A stretch of DNA of 64,000 bases from Flavobacterium sp. JAD_PAG50586_2 (lineage in GTDB: Bacteria > Bacteroidota > Bacteroidia > Flavobacteriales > Flavobacteriaceae), in NCBI GenBank assembly GCA_023213215.1, contig CP096136.1, positions 3,572,724 through 3,636,723 of the forward strand. Direction: 5' to 3'. Numbering within the stretch: the first letter of the stretch is position 1; each line of letters starts with the position of its first letter. Under the pieces are notes generated by a model. It was not told the DNA's origin and did no database searches. It saw only the letters and a program-made list of their open reading frames with translations. The translations under genes and the position numbers were made by a program. Below are positions 1 through 9,461 of this stretch, piece after piece.

Positions 1-1258
1 TTTCCCTGTCGTGGTACAATTTGAAATCGATATACATTTCCTCACGGATGAAAATCTTTTCCAATGTAGAAAAATGCCATTTGTTTTCGAGTTCATCCAG
101 ATGGATTTCCAATTCGCGTTTCAGCAAATCAACCGTTCTGTTTGTTGAGATTTTCAGCATATCAGAAACGCCGATAAACAAGGGTTTGTGGTTTTCAATT
201 ACACAACCCAAAGGCGCTACTGAAGTTTCACAGGCTGTGAACGCATACAATGCATCAATGGTTTTATCAGGAGAAACGCCTGGCGGAAGATGGATTAAAA
301 TCTCCACTTCGGCAGCTGTATTGTCTTCTATTTTTTTGACTTTTATTTTCCCTTTCTCATTCGCTTTCAGGATACTGTCAATCAGAGTTGAAGTATTGGT
401 TGAAAACGGAATTTGCGTAATGACCAAAGTCTGTTTATCCAACTGACCAATTTTGGCACGCACACGGACACGTCCGCCACGCAGACCGTCATTGTAAGCA
501 GAAACATCTGCAATTCCAGCCGTCGGAAAATCCGGAAAAAGTGTAAAAGGTTTATTTTTTAGAATCTTAATTGAGGCATCGATAAGCTCAATAAAATTGT
601 GGGGCAGCACTTTCGTGGATAAACCCACTGCAATTCCCTCCGCACCCTGAGCCAACAGCAACGGAAACTTAACCGGCAGATTTATAGGTTCGGCACGACG
701 ACCGTCATAAGACATTCCCCATTGGGTAATCTTTGGCGAAAACAGAATATCGTGGCCTAACTTAGAAATACGAGCTTCAATATAACGAGAAGCCGCAGCA
801 CTATCACCTGTCAGGATATTTCCCCAGTTTCCCTGCATGTCGATGATGAGATCCTTTTGCCCGATCTGAACCATAGCATCACCAATACTCGCATCTCCGT
901 GTGGATGGTACTGCATCGTATGCCCAACGATGTTCGCTACCTTATTGTAACGGCCATCATCAAGCTCTTTCATCGAGTGCATGATACGACGCTGTACGGG
1001 TTTGAAACCATCCTCAATAGCAGGAACTGCACGTTCCAGGATTACATAGGAAGCGTAATCCAGGAACCAATCCTTGTACATTCCAGTTACTTTGGTAATG
1101 GTATCTTCAGGATTTTCATCGTGGTCGTAAAAATGATTCCCTGAGCCTTTGAGGTCTTCAAAGCCTTCTTCTACCGAGTCTTCACCCGATGAGTCGTTTG
1201 ACTCTTCGTTGTTCTCGTCTTCGTTTGGGATAATATCGTCTTCTTCTTCGTTGTTCAT
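1..1258 (-). CDS. parC: DNA topoisomerase IV subunit A, 3' part off the window
   Basis: Breaking and rejoining subunit of a type IIA topoisomerase that decatenates and relaxes chromosomes in the cytoplasm with ParE. The first 419 residues are visible; the remainder lies left of the window. After an unusually acidic N-terminal tail (about 45 residues, Asp/Glu/Asn-rich) comes the winged-helix domain with DGFKPVQRRIMHSM and the catalytic tyrosine, residue 159, in the motif AAASRYIEAR. The ATG start is at 1256-1258, 69 bases downstream of the parE stop, so the two form a parE-parC operon. A gyrA assignment is less likely because the partner next door is ParE-like and short. Confidence 0.9.
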   Translation of the reverse strand, partial: MNNEEEDDIIPNEDENNEESNDSSGEDSVEEGFEDLKGSGNHFYDHDENPEDTITKVTGMYKDWFLDYASYVILERAVPAIEDGFKPVQRRIMHSMKELDDGRYNKVANIVGHTMQYHPHGDASIGDAMVQIGQKDLIIDMQGNWGNILTGDSAAASRYIEARISKLGHDILFSPKITQWGMSYDGRRAEPINLPVKFPLLLAQGAEGIAVGLSTKVLPHNFIELIDASIKILKNKPFTLFPDFPTAGIADVSAYNDGLRGGRVRVRAKIGQLDKQTLVITQIPFSTNTSTLIDSILKANEKGKIKVKKIEDNTAAEVEILIHLPPGVSPDKTIDALYAFTACETSVAPLGCVIENHKPLFIGVSDMLKISTNRTVDLLKRELEIHLDELENKWHFSTLEKIFIREEMYIDFKLYHDRE

Positions 1259-1327
1259 TTATGCTGAATGTTCAGTATTTTATTTATTACGCTGTGCTCC
1301 ATACAATTCGTGCTGCGCACTCGAGTC

Positions 1328-3184
1328 TTAATTCTTCTCCACCACATCCAATTCCACTTTCAAATTATTGATAATGAAAACCTGTCTGTCCGGTGTGTTC
1401 TTACCCATATAGAATTCCAATAAGGTTTCTATTGACGTTGCTTTGTCCAACATCACAGGATCAAGCCTTATGCTTTCGCCAATGAAATGTTTGAACTCAT
1501 CTGGAGAAATCTCTCCTAATCCCTTGAATCGGGTGATTTCGGGTTTTGGCTTTAATTTTTCAATCGCATCAACGCGTTCCTGATCGGAATAGCAATAGAT
1601 GGTTTCTTTCTTATTTCGCACACGGAATAATGGTGTCTGTAAAATGTATAAATGTCCGTCTTTAATCAACTCAGGAAAAAACTGCAGGAAGAAGGTAATC
1701 AACAGCAATCGGATGTGCATTCCGTCAACATCGGCATCGGTAGCGATTACGATATTGTTGTACCTCAGGTCGCCCATATCCTCCTCTATATCCAAAGCAG
1801 CCTGCAACAGGTTGAATTCTTCGTTTTCGTAAACGATTTTCTTTGACATTCCGTAAGAGTTCAATGGTTTTCCACGTAAACTAAATACGGCTTGTGTATT
1901 CACATCACGGCTTTTGGTAATCGAACCCGAAGCCGAATCTCCCTCGGTAATAAACAAGGTACTTTCTAAGCTTCGTGGATTTTTAGCATCCGTCAAGTGA
2001 ACACGGCAGTCACGTAGCTTTTTGTTGTGTAGACTTGATTTCTTAGCTCTGTCCTTTGCCAGTTTCCTGATTCCGGAAAGTTCCTTGCGTTCGCGTTCGG
2101 CCTGAAGGATTTTGCGCAGTAATAAATCGGCAACTTCCGGATTCTTATGTAAAAAGTTATCCAGTTTGGTTTTGATAAAATCGTTGACAAACGTTCGGAC
2201 TGATGGACCTTTCGGACCAATATCAGTCGAACCCAATTTGGTTTTGGTCTGCGATTCGAAAACCGGTTCTTCCACTTTCACGGCAATTGCCGAAACGATT
2301 GATTTACGGATGTCTGAGGCTTCAAAAGGCTTGTTATAAAACTCTTTTATGGTTTTTACAATCGCTTCACGGAAAGCACCAAGATGCGTTCCACCCTGAG
2401 TGGTATTCTGGCCGTTTACAAATGAGTGGTATTCTTCTGAATATTGTGATTTGCTATGGGTTAAAGCAATTTCGATATCATCACCAAGAAGATGGATGAT
2501 TGGATACTGCATGTCTTCTTCGGTGATTGTTTCTTCTAATAAATCCTTTAATCCATTATCAGAATAATATTTTTCGCCATTGTAATAAATCGTAAGGCCG
2601 GTATTCAAATAGCAGTAATTCTTGAGCATCTTGATGATGTACTCATTACGGTATTTGTAGTTTTTGAAGATGGCTTCATCGGCAACGAAAGAAACCTTTG
2701 TTCCTTTGCGTTTTGTTGATTCTACAACATCTTCTTCTATGGTTAAATTTCCGGCTGAGAATTCGGCTGCTTTTTGTTGATTATCACGCACCGATTCCAC
2801 ACGGAAATAATTCGACAACGCATTTACGGCTTTGGTACCAACTCCGTTCAGACCGACCGATTTCTTGAAGGCTTTGGAATCGTATTTTCCACCGGTATTC
2901 ATTTTGGAAACAACGTCCACAACCTTGCCTAGCGGAATTCCACGTCCATAATCACGAACCGAAACCAATTTGTCCTTAATGGTCACCTCAATCACTTTTC
3001 CGGCACCCATAACGAACTCATCGATACAGTTATCGATAACTTCCTTCAGCAGTATGTAAATACCGTCGTCAGGAGAAGAACCGTCACCGAGTTTCCCGAT
3101 GTACATTCCGGGACGCATTCGGATGTGTTCCTTCCAGTCTAACGAACGGATATTGTCTTCTGTATATTGATTTTGGTCTTGCAT
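1328..3184 (-). CDS. parE: DNA topoisomerase IV subunit B
   Basis: ATPase subunit of topoisomerase IV, about 618 residues. The GHKL ATPase domain is at the N-terminus ([32 protein letters not shown]), followed by the transducer domain and the TOPRIM domain with EGDSASGS and the metal-binding DADVDGMHI. The frame is open 19 codons further upstream, but the start at 3184 ([17 protein letters not shown]) matches the family, and the extra codons read like non-coding sequence. It lacks the C-terminal insertion of gamma-proteobacterial GyrB and sits directly upstream of parC in the same operon. Confidence 0.92.
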   Translation of the reverse strand: MQDQNQYTEDNIRSLDWKEHIRMRPGMYIGKLGDGSSPDDGIYILLKEVIDNCIDEFVMGAGKVIEVTIKDKLVSVRDYGRGIPLGKVVDVVSKMNTGGKYDSKAFKKSVGLNGVGTKAVNALSNYFRVESVRDNQQKAAEFSAGNLTIEEDVVESTKRKGTKVSFVADEAIFKNYKYRNEYIIKMLKNYCYLNTGLTIYYNGEKYYSDNGLKDLLEETITEEDMQYPIIHLLGDDIEIALTHSKSQYSEEYHSFVNGQNTTQGGTHLGAFREAIVKTIKEFYNKPFEASDIRKSIVSAIAVKVEEPVFESQTKTKLGSTDIGPKGPSVRTFVNDFIKTKLDNFLHKNPEVADLLLRKILQAERERKELSGIRKLAKDRAKKSSLHNKKLRDCRVHLTDAKNPRSLESTLFITEGDSASGSITKSRDVNTQAVFSLRGKPLNSYGMSKKIVYENEEFNLLQAALDIEEDMGDLRYNNIVIATDADVDGMHIRLLLITFFLQFFPELIKDGHLYILQTPLFRVRNKKETIYCYSDQERVDAIEKLKPKPEITRFKGLGEISPDEFKHFIGESIRLDPVMLDKATSIETLLEFYMGKNTPDRQVFIINNLKVELDVVEKN

Positions 3185-3324
3185 TGGGAGTAGTCGATTT
3201 TGTGCTAATATAGGGGAAATCGAAACGAAATAAAAGCACAAAATCAGAAGTTATCAATAATGATATTGACAAAGTCTGAAAAAGAAAATAAAAGAATTAA
3301 GCAAGAGAAAAGACAGATAAATCC

Positions 3325-3353
3325 AAAAAAAACCGCTAAATTTCTTTAACGGT
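3325..3353 (-). terminator. Rho-independent terminator of ychF
   Basis: Read on the minus strand, a 9-bp stem (ACCGTTAAA / TTTAGCGGT, one G-U pair) closes a GAAA tetraloop and runs straight into a run of T residues. It lies just after the ychF stop and before parE. Confidence 0.8.
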
Positions 3354-3399
3354 CTATATTTTGTTTTTACAACGAAGCGGTCTTTTTTCCTGCTTCTAT

Positions 3400-4494
3400 T
3401 TACACGTTAAAACGGAAATGCATTACATCGCCATCCTTAACGATATATTCCTTTCCTTCTACCCTTAATTTCCCGGCTTCTTTTGCTTTGGCTTCTGAAC
3501 CTAAAGTAGAATAATCATCAAAAGCAATAACTTCGGCACGGATGAATCCTTTTTCAAAATCGGTGTGGATAACTCCGGCTGCTTTTGGAGCTGTATCCCC
3601 AACATTTATTGTCCACGCACGAACTTCTTTAACTCCGGCTGTAAAATACGTTTGCAGTTTCAATAATTTGTAAGCGGCACGAATCAGCACAGCAGAACCT
3701 GGTTCAGTTAATCCCATATCTTCCAGGAACACCTGGCGCTCTTCGTAGCTTTCCAATTCGGTAATATCTGCTTCAGCTCCTACCGATAAAATGATTACTT
3801 CGGCATCTTCGTCCTTAACCAGTTCACGAACCTGATCGACATATTTATTTCCGTTTACGGCTGAACTTTCGTCAACGTTACAAACATAAAGAACTGGCTT
3901 ATTGGTAATCAGTTGAAAATCTTCCATTAATTCCTCTTCATCAGCATTTTGCGGTTCAACAGTACGAGCCGATTTTGCCTGTAGCAAGTTTTCCCGAATC
4001 CGGTCCAACAACGCTTTCTCTGTCTGAGCTTCCTTATTACCGGTTTTTGCGGCACGGTTTACTTTTTCCAAACGTTTTTCTACCGTTTCCAAATCCTTTA
4101 ACTGCAACTCAATATCGATAGTTTCCTTATCACGGATTGGATTTACGTTTCCATCAACATGAACAATATTATCATTGTCAAAACAACGCAACACGTGGAT
4201 GATGGCGTTACATTCCCTGATATTGGCAAGAAACTGATTTCCTAATCCTTCACCTTTACTTGCTCCTTTAACCAACCCAGCAATATCAACGATATCGACG
4301 GTTGCCATCTGAACACGTTCTGGTTTTACTAACTCTTCGAGTCTGTTTATTCTCGGATCGGGAACGTTCACAACTCCGATATTAGGTTCTATAGTACAAA
4401 ACGGAAAGTTGGCACTCTGCGCTTTGGCATTTGATAAACAATTAAATAAGGTTGATTTTCCAACATTTGGTAATCCTACAATTCCTGCTTTCAT
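3400..4494 (-). CDS. ychF: Redox-regulated ATPase YchF (Obg-family)
   Basis: Cytosolic P-loop NTPase of the Obg/YchF family that binds ATP and associates with ribosomes; 364 residues, the usual length. The N-terminal G domain starts at residue 7 with GLPNVGKSTLFN. The G3 region is DIVDIAGLVKGASKGEGLG, and the G4 site reads NVDE instead of the GTPase NKxD, which is typical for YchF. A coiled-coil insertion (about 125-200) and a C-terminal TGS domain (about 280-364, ending in KDGDVMHFRFNV) follow. It is a single transcription unit with its own terminator at 3325-3353. Confidence 0.95.
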   Translation of the reverse strand: MKAGIVGLPNVGKSTLFNCLSNAKAQSANFPFCTIEPNIGVVNVPDPRINRLEELVKPERVQMATVDIVDIAGLVKGASKGEGLGNQFLANIRECNAIIHVLRCFDNDNIVHVDGNVNPIRDKETIDIELQLKDLETVEKRLEKVNRAAKTGNKEAQTEKALLDRIRENLLQAKSARTVEPQNADEEELMEDFQLITNKPVLYVCNVDESSAVNGNKYVDQVRELVKDEDAEVIILSVGAEADITELESYEERQVFLEDMGLTEPGSAVLIRAAYKLLKLQTYFTAGVKEVRAWTINVGDTAPKAAGVIHTDFEKGFIRAEVIAFDDYSTLGSEAKAKEAGKLRVEGKEYIVKDGDVMHFRFNV

Positions 4495-4593
4495 ATCTTT
4501 AGTTTACAGTTAACGGTTTACTGCTAACAGTTAGTACTTGTTTTTATTTTAAAAGTGTGCAAATATAGCGTAATAAAATCAAGTTACAAAAGC

Positions 4594-5758
4594 TTATTCC
4601 CTGCCTTCGATCTGAAGGATTATTTCCTGCTCTTCCTCGGTAGCGGCTAATCCTGAAACATCCCAATAGTTGGTTAGTATTGTGTTTTTTTATTATAGAG
4701 CGTTTTATCCTTAAAGACTTCACTGTCTTTATAAGTGTAATTTTGATTGCTGAAATTGGTGGTAACAAAATAGTTTTTAACTTCAATGTCGGTTTTTATA
4801 TTTTTTTATCAATTCGTTCAAAACCAATCTCTTCCCTAGAACTTACTAAATAATAATTTGAACTTTCCTGTCTGTAGATTGTTTTGAATAAGGACTTATA
4901 TACATTCTTGGAACCCACTGAAGTTTTATCTTTGGTATTGGCAATTGTAGTTGGCGATACAAAAGAACTTACTTCAATTATCAGTTTCTTTTTCCGGTCA
5001 TAAAGTATGGTGAAATCATCCCGCAGTTCTTTGACATTATCTACCGGAGTAACCGACATCAAATAATAATCGTCATTTTTAGAGGATGATTTGATTAGAA
5101 AATCAAATTCTTTTTTTGCCTTTGGGTCTAAAATTGGACTCAAATATTTGAAATTATAGTAATTCTGCATAATATCATTCAGGTTGTAACCTAAAACATC
5201 ACTGCTGATTTCTCCCGTCAGCAGTCCATAAGAGCGATTCTGTTCTACCAGGATATCGGTCTTAAAGTTTTTAGTGCTGCCAAATAACTGAAAATTCATC
5301 AGGCCATCACTATAATGGTAATTGGCTCCGTTCAGTTTGAAAAACTCCCTTGAATATACTTTTAAACGTGCCGGAATGGTTAGCTTTTTAATCGAGTTTT
5401 CCACTATCGTCTTTAGGATTTTCTGCGGATGCTGTTTAGTGACAATAATTTCATCAAGTCCGGTAACACTATTCTTCAGGTAAATCACATTCTTTTTATC
5501 CTTTAAGGTATTCGAACGCAGTTTTAGCTGATTATAAGACGAATGTGTAATTTGGATATTGGAAATTCCGTTTAAAACAAAAGTCACAGTGCCTTCCACA
5601 TTACTCAACAGGGTTTGCCTGGTCTTTGTAACAAAAACCGTTGCGTCTTCTATCGGAAGATCCGTGTCAGCATCTTTTAACACAATTACTTTTTCTTCGT
5701 TTTGAGAAAAAGCACTGAGATTAAGAATTAAAAAAAGTAAGATTAAATTCTTCTTCAT
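4594..5758 (-). CDS. Carboxypeptidase-regulatory-like periplasmic protein, two frameshifts
   Basis: Begins with a signal peptide (MKKNLILLFLILNLSAFSQ) and continues with a CarboxypepD_reg-like beta-sandwich (about 25-105), as in many Bacteroidota envelope proteins. The remainder has no recognised catalytic motif. The frame stops early at 4796, but the next frames continue coherently as YTYKDSEVFKDKTLY and then NYWDVSGLAATEEEQE, ending at 4594. Both breaks fall in seven-base A/T runs (4801-4807 and 4685-4691), each needing one added base to restore a protein of about 388 residues. The start at 5758 is preferred over the ATG ten codons upstream because it begins the signal peptide. Function unknown. 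Confidence 0.6.
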
Positions 5759-5940
5759 TTGAAAAAAATGGCTTTCCAAATTTAACAAAAAACTTTTGAG
5801 CTATCTATCAATACTTTAGCTTGTTTCCTAACTTATTAACAGTATTATTGACAATTTTGATAGTTAAAAAAAAGATATGGCTGTGTGAAATCTGTAATTT
5901 AAAGTTAAAATCCTATAACATGTTTTAGGGATACTGAAAT

Positions 5941-5948
5941 TAGATTTG
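5941..5948 (+). promoter_or_regulatory. -7 element TAGATTTG
   Basis: Matches the Bacteroidota -7 consensus TAnnTTTG, 27 bases before the ATG of the secreted protein at 5976. No strong -33 box is visible. Confidence 0.4.
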
Positions 5949-5975
5949 TATCATTAATAATTAAAACTAAACATC

Positions 5976-6506
5976 ATGAAAACGATAATCTTAGGGACGT
6001 TTGCTTTATTACTTTCCGTAAGCATCCAGGCACAAAATCAAGACAAAAAAGTAGAAACTGTAATAACCACAACAACCGTTAAAGACAATAAGGGTGAACG
6101 TAAAGTGGTTAAAAAAGAAAAAACACAAGAGGTTCATGATATTAAGTTACAGGAAGTTCCAAAGGGAACATTAAATACAGACATTGCTCCTTCACCTACC
6201 GAGGTTACTTCAGTAACTAGTGTGAATGTTGATGGTCAGGAAAGAATAGTTGATGTCGATCATTCTGCTTATTATTTGAACAATGGTGAAAAGTATCAGG
6301 TACTTGCCGACAACTCGGGTTACAAAGTTACCAATAACACTACTGGAATCTCATTATTGAGAAGAACATCAAACAACAATTACATCTACAGAAACAAGGA
6401 TAAGTTTGCAGTTGGTCATTTTGACAAAAACGGAAATCTTGTTTTAGAAACATATGATGAAAAATCAGATAAGGTTACTGTAGAGGTTTTCAGCCTCCAA
6501 AAATAA
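5976..6506 (+). CDS. Secreted hypothetical protein
   Basis: A 176-residue protein with a clear signal peptide (MKTIILGTFALLLSVSIQAQ). A Lys/Thr/Val-rich, probably disordered segment (about 22-60) comes next, then a C-terminal domain of short beta-rich stretches (YYLNNGEKYQVLADNSGYKV). I recognise no family. It has its own promoter element and a shared terminator at 6523-6555, so it is probably monocistronic and exported to the periplasm or beyond. Confidence 0.75.
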   Translation: MKTIILGTFALLLSVSIQAQNQDKKVETVITTTTVKDNKGERKVVKKEKTQEVHDIKLQEVPKGTLNTDIAPSPTEVTSVTSVNVDGQERIVDVDHSAYYLNNGEKYQVLADNSGYKVTNNTTGISLLRRTSNNNYIYRNKDKFAVGHFDKNGNLVLETYDEKSDKVTVEVFSLQK

Positions 6507-6522
6507 TCTTACTTCCTAAAAC

Positions 6523-6555
6523 AAAAAATCCTGTGCTATAAACACAGGATTTTTT
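6523..6555. terminator. Bidirectional terminator
   Basis: ATCCTGTG / CACAGGAT stem flanked by A6 and T6 with a 7-base loop. It serves both the gene ending at 6506 (+) and the ferredoxin ending at 6558 (-). Confidence 0.85.
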
Positions 6556-6557
6556 AT

Positions 6558-6908
6558 TTACTCATTATGAAGGAATGACTGCCTGTTAAGAAGGGTTTCC
6601 TCACTTTCCACATGATTATCATCAGGGACACAACAATCTACAGGACAAACAGCCGCACACTGAGGCTCATCGTGGAAACCTTTACATTCTGTACACTTAC
6701 CCGGGACGATATAATAAATATCATCAGAAAGTGGCGTTTGGGCTGCATCTGAATCCACTTCACTTCCATCAGGCAAGATTACTTTCCCTCTTAATTTGGT
6801 TCCGTCTTTGTACCTCCAATCATCTGCACCTTCATAAATAGCTGTGTTGGGACATTCCGGTTCACAAGCCCCACAGTTGATACATTCGTCTGTTATTATG
6901 ATTGCCAT
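6558..6908 (-). CDS. 2x[4Fe-4S] ferredoxin
   Basis: Small cytosolic electron carrier of 116 residues. The first cluster motif is near the N-terminus (CINCGACEPECP, from residue 9), and the second near residue 74 (CTECKGFHDEPQCAAVCPVDCC). The long spacer between the motifs and the insertion inside the second are typical of the bacterial-type ferredoxin found in Flavobacteria. It lies divergent from the acyl-CoA reductase, with about 130 bases between the starts. Its redox partner cannot be told from the sequence. Confidence 0.9.
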   Translation of the reverse strand: MAIIITDECINCGACEPECPNTAIYEGADDWRYKDGTKLRGKVILPDGSEVDSDAAQTPLSDDIYYIVPGKCTECKGFHDEPQCAAVCPVDCCVPDDNHVESEETLLNRQSFLHNE

Positions 6909-6993
6909 TTTCTTTTCTTTTATATAAAAGAGCCTAGAGAATAGAATATAGACAATTATTTGTCTTTTATCTTTATTCTATTTTGTATTGTCT

Positions 6994-7001
6994 TATTTTT
7001 G
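6994..7001 (+). promoter_or_regulatory. -7 element TATTTTTG
   Basis: Consensus TAnnTTTG 40 bases before the acyl-CoA reductase ATG. A TTTA 18 bases upstream is a three-of-four match to the -33 TTTG box. Confidence 0.45.
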
Positions 7002-7040
7002 CGCAAAATTACAATCAAAACACTTTATAAACAAATCTAA

Positions 7041-8096
7041 ATGAATTCTATTAACACAAAATTATCTTTTGTTGAATTGGGGAAGTTTTTAAGCCAATTT
7101 TCTTTAGATAAACAACAGGAACGTGCTGATGTTCTTTATAACGATTTGTATTTTGAAAAATTTAAGGATTTATTAGCCCTTTCCCAATCGCATAATGGCT
7201 GGTTTACACCTGAACAGGTTTATTTTGCCGTTCAATCCTGGGCAGAAGCCTTAAAAGAGGAAAACCTGGACAAATGGATGGCAGCATATGATTTGTCGGA
7301 TATTGAGCCAAAAATTGTCGGCCTTATCCTTGCTGGAAATATCCCATTGGTAGGTTTTCATGATTTCCTTGCTGTTTTGATTTCCGGGCACAAAGCCTTG
7401 GTAAAGACCTCTTCCAATGATCAGCATCTGATAAAGTTTTTGGCTAATTACCTCATTAGCATTCAACCAGAACTTTCGCAATCCATTACGTTCACCGATG
7501 GAAGGTTGGAAAATTTTGATGCCATTATTGCAACAGGAAGCAATAACACAGCTAGATATTTTGAATTTTATTTTAAGCACAAACCAAGTATAATCCGTAA
7601 AAACAGGAATTCAGTTGCCATTTTGGATGGAAATGAAACACACGAGGATTTAGTAAATCTTGGTGAGGATATTTTCAGATATTTCGGATTGGGATGCCGC
7701 AATGTTTCAAAGTTATTTGTCCCAAGAGGGTATAATTTTGACGCTTTCTTTAAAGGAATGTACGAGCAGAAAGATGTGATTTATTATGAAAAATACTCCA
7801 ACAATTACGATTACAATAAGGCTGTTTTCCTAATGAGTAATTTCAAATTATTGGACAATGAATTCCTGACCTTAAAGGAAGATCCAAGCTATGCCTCGCC
7901 TATTTCCTCAGTGTTTTATGAATATTATGATAGCCTTGAAGATATTCAGGAGCGCTTAAAAAACGATAGTGAGCAGATTCAATGCATCGTTTCTAATTTG
8001 TATCCCGAATCGATTCCGTTTGGCCAAACCCAGAAACCTAAACTTTGGGATTACGCAGATAATGTAGACACTATGAAGTTCTTAATGGTTTTGTAG
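7041..8096 (+). CDS. Acyl-CoA reductase (LuxC family)
   Basis: Belongs to the LuxC-like acyl-CoA/acyl reductase family, an aldehyde-dehydrogenase-type fold that reduces activated fatty acids to aldehydes with NAD(P)H. Its 351 residues are shorter than true LuxC. Visible features are the Rossmann-like segment VGLILAGNIPLVGFHDFLAV (about 93-112), the phosphate-binding ATGSNNTARYF, and a cysteine in YFGLGCRNVSK that is the likely catalytic thiol. There are no luxD/luxE or luciferase genes, so a bioluminescence role is excluded. It sits between a divergent ferredoxin and serC. Confidence 0.85.
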   Translation: MNSINTKLSFVELGKFLSQFSLDKQQERADVLYNDLYFEKFKDLLALSQSHNGWFTPEQVYFAVQSWAEALKEENLDKWMAAYDLSDIEPKIVGLILAGNIPLVGFHDFLAVLISGHKALVKTSSNDQHLIKFLANYLISIQPELSQSITFTDGRLENFDAIIATGSNNTARYFEFYFKHKPSIIRKNRNSVAILDGNETHEDLVNLGEDIFRYFGLGCRNVSKLFVPRGYNFDAFFKGMYEQKDVIYYEKYSNNYDYNKAVFLMSNFKLLDNEFLTLKEDPSYASPISSVFYEYYDSLEDIQERLKNDSEQIQCIVSNLYPESIPFGQTQKPKLWDYADNVDTMKFLMVL

Positions 8097-8225
8097 CATT
8101 CGTAACGATTGTTATAAACTATATCGTTTTCGTTAATAAAATAGCCGAATTATTGCCGAATTCTAACTGTTTTTTAAATGCCCGTTTACGAAATTTGCAA
8201 CTCACTTATTAAGCAATCTGTCACG

Positions 8226-9320
8226 ATGAAAAAACATAATTACAGCGCCGGACCATGCATACTGCCTCAGGAAGTTTTCGAAAAATCTGCTCAGGCGGTT
8301 TTAAATTTTAATAATTCTGATTTATCAATTCTGGAAATTTCACACAGGAGTAAAGATTTTGTTGCCGTAATGGACGAAGCAAGATCTTTGGTTTTGGAAC
8401 TTTTAGGTTTGGAAGGAAAAGGATATCAGGCTTTGTTTTTACAAGGCGGCGCGAGTTTAGAGTTTTTGATGGTTCCGCAAAACCTAATGAAGGTTGATGG
8501 AAAAGCAGCCTATTTAGATACGGGAACCTGGGCAAATAATGCCATCAAGGAAGCTAAACTTTTTGGGGAAACGGTTGTGGTTGCTTCATCAAAAGAACAA
8601 AATTACAATCATATTCCAACAGATTATACTATTCCTGCCGACGCAAGTTATTTTCACTGTACCAGTAATAATACAATTTTTGGGACTCAGATGAAATCAT
8701 TTCCAAAAACCAATGTTCCTGTTGTTTGCGATATGAGTTCTGATATTTTTTCAAGAGGTTTAGACTTTACACAATTCGACTTAATTTATGCCGGTGCTCA
8801 AAAGAATATGGGCGCTGCAGGAACTACATTAGTTGTTGTAAAAGAGGAAATCTTAGGGAAATCAGGAAGGACTATTCCAAGTATCCTGGATTACGAAAAG
8901 CACATCAAAGCGGAAAGCATGTATAATACACCTGCGGTTTTTGCAGTTTATACTTGTCTGCTAACCTTACAATGGTTGAAAAATAAAGGCGGAATTGCAG
9001 CAATTGAAAAGGTAAACGAAGCCAAAGCCGGATTATTATACAACGAAATAGACAGAAACTCTTTGTTTATTGGCACTGCGGACAAAAAAGACAGAAGTTT
9101 TATGAACGCTACTTTCCTGTTAGTAGACGAAAAGAATCAGGAAACATTTGACAAAATGTTGAAAGAAGCCGGAATCTCTGGCCTTGCCGGACACCGTTCT
9201 GTTGGAGGTTACCGCGCATCGATGTATAATGCATTGCCATTGGAAAGTGTTCAGGTTTTGGTGGATGTGATGAAAAAGCTCGAGGAAATAACGGTAACAC
9301 AATCGCAGTTAGCCGAATAA
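8226..9320 (+). CDS. serC: 3-phosphoserine/phosphohydroxythreonine transaminase
   Basis: PLP-dependent class V aminotransferase converting 3-phosphohydroxypyruvate to phosphoserine in serine synthesis, also used in some pyridoxine routes. About 364 residues. The N-terminus is MKKHNYSAGPCILPQEV, the small-substrate loop LQGGASLEFLMVP follows, and the PLP lysine is in IYAGAQKNMGAAG. The frame is open from 8178, but the start at 8226 matches the family. The next step's partner, serA, is 141 bases downstream, with a repeat element in between. Confidence 0.95.
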   Translation: MKKHNYSAGPCILPQEVFEKSAQAVLNFNNSDLSILEISHRSKDFVAVMDEARSLVLELLGLEGKGYQALFLQGGASLEFLMVPQNLMKVDGKAAYLDTGTWANNAIKEAKLFGETVVVASSKEQNYNHIPTDYTIPADASYFHCTSNNTIFGTQMKSFPKTNVPVVCDMSSDIFSRGLDFTQFDLIYAGAQKNMGAAGTTLVVVKEEILGKSGRTIPSILDYEKHIKAESMYNTPAVFAVYTCLLTLQWLKNKGGIAAIEKVNEAKAGLLYNEIDRNSLFIGTADKKDRSFMNATFLLVDEKNQETFDKMLKEAGISGLAGHRSVGGYRASMYNALPLESVQVLVDVMKKLEEITVTQSQLAE

Positions 9321-9323
9321 ACT

Positions 9324-9404
9324 AGCCCCGATAGTAGTGGAAATCCTTTTTTAAATTGCCGCATGGAAATTTAAAAAAGATTGCAACGGATAGCGGGATT
9401 AGCT
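9324..9404 (+). repeat. Intergenic imperfect palindrome, copy 1
   Basis: Reads AGCCCCGATAGTAGTGG..., then ATCCTTTTTTAAATT, a 9-base centre, AAATTTAAAAAAGAT, and GCGGGATTAGCTCC. The arms pair imperfectly over about 35 bases. The same layout recurs inverted at 59600-59660. From memory, elements of this type are scattered between genes in Flavobacterium. It may act as the serC terminator. Confidence 0.6.
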
Positions 9405-9461
9405 CCTAAAAAAATAAAATAATATCGGCATCGAAAGATGCTGAAATAAATTCAGCATAAA

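Noticed and set aside
4544..4786. Separate 80-residue gene downstream of the carboxypeptidase-like gene
   Set aside because: It overlaps the true continuation of that gene in another frame; the family-like reading ends at 4594.
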